DNA from: JAVBMC01 sp031552845
Lineage (GTDB): Bacteria > Verrucomicrobiota > Kiritimatiellia > RFP12 > DVOR01
Direction of reading: 5' to 3'
Length of the DNA: 9,147 nt
NCBI GenBank assembly: GCA_031552845.1
Contig: JAVBMC010000035.1
Span: 1-9,147 of the forward strand
This document shows positions 5,436 to 9,147 of this stretch, piece after piece. The position numbers were made by a program, and so were the translations under genes. Positions within the stretch are counted from its first letter, which is position 1. Each line of letters begins with the position of its first letter. The notes beneath the pieces were generated by a model. It worked only from the letters and a program-made list of their open reading frames with translations, had not been told where the DNA came from and made no database searches.

Positions 5436-8400
5436 TTAGCGGCGGAAGCCGACTTCCTCGAAGTCTTTCAACTTCGCCGGCTGAATGGCGTAGGTGAATT
5501 CCACAGGATCGTTGTTGAAGACATATTTCGCCATCGGCTGGGGTCCGCAGCTGTTGCCGCCGAGGCCGAGTTGCTTGATGTCCAAGGACAAGCACGTTTC
5601 CGGACGGAAGCGGACAGGATTGTAGATGCGATCCTGACGGTTGCGGTGACGGGTGGAGAAGGCCATGTCTTCACTCGTGCAGTGCAAAGCCGTCACGGCC
5701 AGCGGCTGCGCGAAGGTGAAGAGCACGCCTGCGCCTTCCTTGTCGGCAAAGCCAACCCAGCGCACATCCGTCTTGCTGCCGCATTCCTGCGGTTTGACGT
5801 AGGGGACGAACTGGTCGGTCACGGTGCTGGTGTAGATGCCAATGTCGGAGCCGGTGTTACGGTCAACATAGTTCTCCCAGGGGCCGCGGCCGTAGTACTT
5901 CATCTGTTCGAGTTCGCCGCCGAGCATCATGCGCACGCCAATGCGGGGGAGCTGCGGCAGATCGCCGAAGGGGGTGATCTTGTTTTGCAGCACGATGCGC
6001 CCACTGCCGTAGATGGTGTGGGTGGTCTCGTGCGTGAAGCCTGCGGTCTTAGCGCCATTGGCGGTGACAACCGTCTTGATGGAGACGCTGCCGTCCTTAT
6101 TCTCTTGCGTGGTCATGGTGTTCAGATGATAGCTCATCTGTGTCAAACCGGAGCTCATGTACTTGTCATAAATCCAGTTATCGTTGTCCACGAAGGCGCG
6201 GAAGCTGTTGACGATCGGTCCGCGGGTGATGCCGAGGTCGCTCAAGATGACGGGTTTGTCATCATAAATCAGCTTGGCGATGTTGCCGGTCTTGGAGCAG
6301 ATCACCACTTCAAGGCGGCGGCCTTTAACCACGACAGCGCCGGTCTTATCGCGCTCCATCGTGAGCTTCGGCAGGTCTTGCTTGACCGGAGGTTCCGGCA
6401 CTGCAGGACGCGCCACAGGCAGTTGGCCTTGTGCGATGATGTGTCCCTTCTTCGCCCAGAGGGTATCCTCTTTCAGGCGGAAGGTGATGTTGTAGTACCA
6501 ATCGCCGCCGGAGACAGCTTTGGTCTTACTGGAGGGGAGCGTGAACTCCTTGCGGCTCAGCGGAGGCACGGAGACGACGTCGAGCGTGCCGCGTTCCATT
6601 TCCTTGCCGTTGCAGACGAGCGACCAGCTGGTGTCGAACACATTCACGTCGGTGAAGGCGAAGCAGTTCCAGACTTCAATCTTGTTGGCGCCCGACATGT
6701 TACCGATGCCGAGGTTGCTGCCGCTGACGATGATGTTCTGATAGACGCGTTTGACTTCCATCAGCTTGGGCGTCACCTTGCGGTCGGGCGTGATGATGCC
6801 GTTACAGCAGAAGGGGCCGTCGTTCGGCTTGTCGTCAAAATCGCCGCCGTAAGCGAGGTAGCGCTCGCGGGTACCGTCGGTCATCACGCGGTCGGTATAC
6901 TTCCAGACGGCTTGGTCGATCCAGTCCCACACGCAGCCACCGGTCAGACTGTCGCTGCTGTTGAAGGCATCCATGTACTCTTTGAAGTTACCCATGGCGT
7001 TGCCCATCGCGTGGGCGTATTCGCAGAGGAAGAAAGGCTTTGCCGTATTCTTGCCGCGGTTGATGATCCAATCAACGGTGGGATACATCGTGCTATCTAC
7101 ATCCATATCCGCATTCTGACCCTCGTAGTGAATCGGGCGGGTCGGATCGATCGCCTTGACAGCAGCGTAAGCCTTCTTGAAGTTATCACCGCTGCCGGCT
7201 TCGTTGCCTAACGACCACATGAAGATGGACGGATGATTCTTGTAGTTGAGGACGTGGTTCTCGTTACGCTCGACGTGCGTCTTCTCCCAGCTCGTCACCT
7301 TCGCCAGCGAGTGTTCGCCATAGCCCATATCATGCGTCTCCACGTTCGCCTCGGCCACCATGTAAATGCCATAACGGTCGCACAGGTCGTAGAAGTGATA
7401 ATGATCCGGATAGTGGCTCGTGCGCACGGTGTTGATGTTGTGCGTCTTGAACAGCAGCACATCCTGCAGCATCTGCTCGCGCGTCACGCTACGGCCATTG
7501 ACCGGACAGCTCTCGTGACGGTTCACGCCTTTGAACTTCACCTTCTTGCCATTGACCAGAATCGTGCCGTTTTTGATCTCCACTTGGCGGAAGCCCACCT
7601 TGCACGTGCGAATATCCTTGTTACCCTTCGCATCAGTCAGCGTCAACACCAAAGTATAACGGTAGGGATCTTCGGCACTCCACAAACGCGGTGCCTGCAC
7701 CGGCAGCTGCACGTTGCCGGTGAACTCCTTCTTCACAACCGGCTTATAGTTCGCATCGAACAACTCCGCCTCAACCTTCGGCGTGGCCGGGCCGCCATTG
7801 TGCGAGCGCACCTTTACCGACAGCCCCAACGTCGCATTCTTATACTGATCGTCCAGCTTCGTCGTGACGGTGAAGTCATTCAACTCCAACTGCGGCGTCG
7901 CAAACAAAGACACATCGCGATAAATCCCGCTGAAGCGGAACATATCCTGATCCTCCACATACGACCCATCGCACCAACGGTAAACCTCCACCGCCATCGT
8001 ATTCTCGCCATCCGTCAGATACTTCGAGATGTTGAACTCCGCCGGCAACTTACTATCCTCGCTATAGCCCACATACTTCCCATTGATCCACAGATAGAAC
8101 GCCGAATACACCCCGTCGAACCGGGCGAACACCACCCGATCCTTCCAATCCCTCGGCACCGAAAACGTACGGCGGTAAGAGCTGACCGGATTATACTCCC
8201 CCTCAATCCGCGGCGGCGTCTTGCTATGCGGGTAGCGGATATTCGTATAATGCGGCGTGCCAAACCCGCGCATCTCCACGCAGCTCGGCACATCAATCGA
8301 ATACCACCCATTCGTGTTAAAATCAAGCTTCCAGAAATCCTTTGGCCGCTGCGCCGGACCGCCGCTCCACATATACAGCCAATTCCCATTCAAACTCATC

Positions 8401-8594
8401 TTAAACGGCGTTGCTGGCTCCTCCGGCGTCAAAGCCGCCTTCGCATCCGCCAACGGAAACGACACCGCGCGCGCCGGCTCACGATTCACCGCATTGCGCG
8501 TCTCATCCTGCCACTCCGGCACATCCGCCACCTGTGCAAACCCCGCCGTCACGGCCAAAACGGCAGCCCCCCCTAATAATGATTTCAACGACAT
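5436..8594 (-). CDS. lacZ: Exported beta-galactosidase, glycoside hydrolase family 2 (LacZ type)
   Basis: This enzyme hydrolyses terminal beta-galactosides with retention of configuration. At 1052 residues it matches the LacZ length (1023 in E. coli) plus a signal peptide. The signal is MSLK, then a hydrophobic stretch (LLGGAAVLAVTAGFA, 6-20) with AGFA as a likely cleavage site, so unlike E. coli LacZ it should act in the periplasm or outside. Domains in order are the sugar-binding jelly roll (about 30-230), an Ig-like domain (235-335), a TIM barrel (337-620), a second Ig-like domain (630-725) and the beta-galactosidase small-chain domain (750-1045). The acid/base is Glu465 in SLGNEAGSG, the nucleophile is Glu525 in FLCEYAHAMGN, and the metal-binding pair is Glu419/His421 in EANVETHDM. 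The FVDNDNW motif (801-807) is also present. I chose the ATG at 8592-8594 because GGGAG lies 5 bases upstream and the signal peptide begins there; an upstream GTG-like extension is in frame but breaks the signal. It is a single-gene unit with its own promoter and terminator. The actual substrate could be another beta-galactoside, such as a plant or host glycan. Confidence 0.95.
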   Translation of the reverse strand: MSLKSLLGGAAVLAVTAGFAQVADVPEWQDETRNAVNREPARAVSFPLADAKAALTPEEPATPFKMSLNGNWLYMWSGGPAQRPKDFWKLDFNTNGWYSIDVPSCVEMRGFGTPHYTNIRYPHSKTPPRIEGEYNPVSSYRRTFSVPRDWKDRVVFARFDGVYSAFYLWINGKYVGYSEDSKLPAEFNISKYLTDGENTMAVEVYRWCDGSYVEDQDMFRFSGIYRDVSLFATPQLELNDFTVTTKLDDQYKNATLGLSVKVRSHNGGPATPKVEAELFDANYKPVVKKEFTGNVQLPVQAPRLWSAEDPYRYTLVLTLTDAKGNKDIRTCKVGFRQVEIKNGTILVNGKKVKFKGVNRHESCPVNGRSVTREQMLQDVLLFKTHNINTVRTSHYPDHYHFYDLCDRYGIYMVAEANVETHDMGYGEHSLAKVTSWEKTHVERNENHVLNYKNHPSIFMWSLGNEAGSGDNFKKAYAAVKAIDPTRPIHYEGQNADMDVDSTMYPTVDWIINRGKNTAKPFFLCEYAHAMGNAMGNFKEYMDAFNSSDSLTGGCVWDWIDQAVWKYTDRVMTDGTRERYLAYGGDFDDKPNDGPFCCNGIITPDRKVTPKLMEVKRVYQNIIVSGSNLGIGNMSGANKIEVWNCFAFTDVNVFDTSWSLVCNGKEMERGTLDVVSVPPLSRKEFTLPSSKTKAVSGGDWYYNITFRLKEDTLWAKKGHIIAQGQLPVARPAVPEPPVKQDLPKLTMERDKTGAVVVKGRRLEVVICSKTGNIAKLIYDDKPVILSDLGITRGPIVNSFRAFVDNDNWIYDKYMSSGLTQMSYHLNTMTTQENKDGSVSIKTVVTANGAKTAGFTHETTHTIYGSGRIVLQNKITPFGDLPQLPRIGVRMMLGGELEQMKYYGRGPWENYVDRNTGSDIGIYTSTVTDQFVPYVKPQECGSKTDVRWVGFADKEGAGVLFTFAQPLAVTALHCTSEDMAFSTRHRNRQDRIYNPVRFRPETCLSLDIKQLGLGGNSCGPQPMAKYVFNNDPVEFTYAIQPAKLKDFEEVGFRR

Positions 8595-8628
8595 CACAGC
8601 TCCCTTCAATGTTATAACACGAACCAGC

Positions 8629-8657
8629 ATTATACCCAACCCTCATTTCCATAGCAA
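8629..8657 (-). promoter_or_regulatory. Promoter of the beta-galactosidase gene
   Basis: On the minus strand, TTGCTA (8652-8657), a 17-base spacer and a perfect TATAAT (8629-8634) lie about 35 bases before the start codon. A tandem GTGTAAA-GTGTAAA repeat at 8693-8706 is about 36 bases upstream of the -35 box and could bind an activator. That role is speculative. Confidence 0.75.
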
Positions 8658-8730
8658 GCCCAAAACAAGCGAATTTCGTGCCAGAGTATTCTGTGTAAAG
8701 TGTAAAATATCTTTTCCCTGCAGATAGGGG

Positions 8731-8774
8731 GTGCCCGGGCACGTTCTCTTTCAGGGGAGCCCCCCATGGGGGGC
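8731..8774. repeat. Two perfect GC-rich palindromes between lacZ and the transposase gene
   Basis: GTGCCCGGGCAC (8731-8742) is a perfect 12-base palindrome. GCCCCCCATGGGGGGC (8759-8774) is a perfect 16-base palindrome. They lie in the space between the lacZ promoter and the transposase start, in otherwise ordinary sequence. They could mark the left end of the insertion element or act as a transcription block. Neither role can be shown from the window, because the other end of the element is outside it. Confidence 0.55.
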
Positions 8775-8873
8775 GCGAAAATCTAACCGCCGGTTGAGAC
8801 GTTTAGTGTTCCATCGGCAGCCCGATTTTCGTATCATTTCATCATCAAACCAAACAACAGAAAGGAACCGTCG

Positions 8874-9147
8874 ATGGAACGCCGCCAGCATACAAAACCC
8901 CGCCGTAAGAATCAACCTTTAACTCAGCTTGACCGCCAGCGTCTTGAAAATGGCACGCAGAAGCCCGCAAGCAAGCTCCCGGACGCCGGGTGCAGGTTGC
9001 TGCGTTCTGCAAAGAAATGGCCGTGCGCCTGTGCTGTTGCGAACGCACGATCCGCAATGAACTTAAACGGGGGTATTACGCCTGCCAGCTTTCGGACTTA
9101 ACGACTGTGCCGGGCTACTCGTGGACCCGTGCACAGACCTTGATCAA
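8874..9147 (+). pseudogene. IS30-family transposase, N-terminal part, frameshifted and cut by the window edge
   Basis: The ATG at 8874 has a good AAAGGA (8861-8866) in front. It starts MERRQHTKPRRKNQPLTQLD, followed by RQRLE, which fits the 'LT..dR..IE' opening of IS30-type transposases. That frame then loses resemblance. The frame one base back is open from 8948 to the window end. It gives AFCKEMAVRLCCCERTIRNE, then LKRGYYACQLSDLTTVPGYS and WTRAQTLI. This is the typical IS30 helix-turn-helix and 'RTI.nElkRG.y....sDLt....Ys...Aq' stretch. One frame change around GAAAA at 8946-8950 would join the two. No classic slippery heptamer is seen, so a disabling indel is more likely than programmed shifting. 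The gene continues past 9147, so the DDE catalytic domain is not visible. Confidence 0.65.

Noticed and set aside
5571..8576. Two very long open frames (5571-7211 and 7233-8576) antisense to the beta-galactosidase gene
   Set aside because: They mirror a strongly recognised GH2 gene with intact catalytic motifs. Long antisense frames are a by-product of its GC-rich codon use, and the translated products look low-complexity and unlike any family.

Overview
This is a bacterial chromosome window, moderately GC-rich, with sigma-70-like promoters (TTGC-type -35 boxes, 17-base spacers) and ordinary Shine-Dalgarno starts. The lineage cannot be fixed from the sequence alone. A secreted GH2 beta-galactosidase, a TrmD with the TNGALPA variant of its knot segment, and many dispersed palindromic repeats would fit an anaerobic PVC-group bacterium (Kiritimatiellota/Lentisphaerota-like). 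That assignment is inference only.

Layout. At the left edge is the 3' end of a hotdog-fold acyl-CoA thioesterase gene (+). It converges on a TetR/AcrR-type repressor (-), and the repressor's promoter is visible. Next comes a roughly 700-base non-coding stretch (836-1546). Within it, 1038-1371 is built of imperfect palindromes repeating about every 22 bases. There are two clear arrays with different consensus sequences, plus single dyads between them. A gene for a secreted, internally duplicated protein of unknown function follows (1547-2887, +), with its own promoter.

Housekeeping block. rpsP (S16), trmD and rplS (L19) form a compact + strand operon with a strong promoter at 2980-3008 and a strong intrinsic terminator at 4369-4398. 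rimM, which usually sits between rpsP and trmD, is absent. rnhB (RNase HII) follows 21 bases past the terminator. Together these genes serve ribosome assembly, tRNA m1G37 modification and removal of ribonucleotides or primers from DNA.

Right part. A repeat element of nested inverted repeats (5104-5355), resembling a MITE or BIME, separates rnhB from a convergent gene for a large exported LacZ-type beta-galactosidase (5436-8594, -). That gene has a clean promoter, RBS, signal peptide and terminator. Beyond its promoter lie two perfect GC-rich palindromes. After them comes the start of an IS30-like transposase gene that needs a frame change near 8946-8950 to read through, and it runs off the window.

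The most unusual structure is the 22-base-period palindrome field at 1038-1371. The duplicated secreted protein next to it and the nested inverted-repeat element come next.
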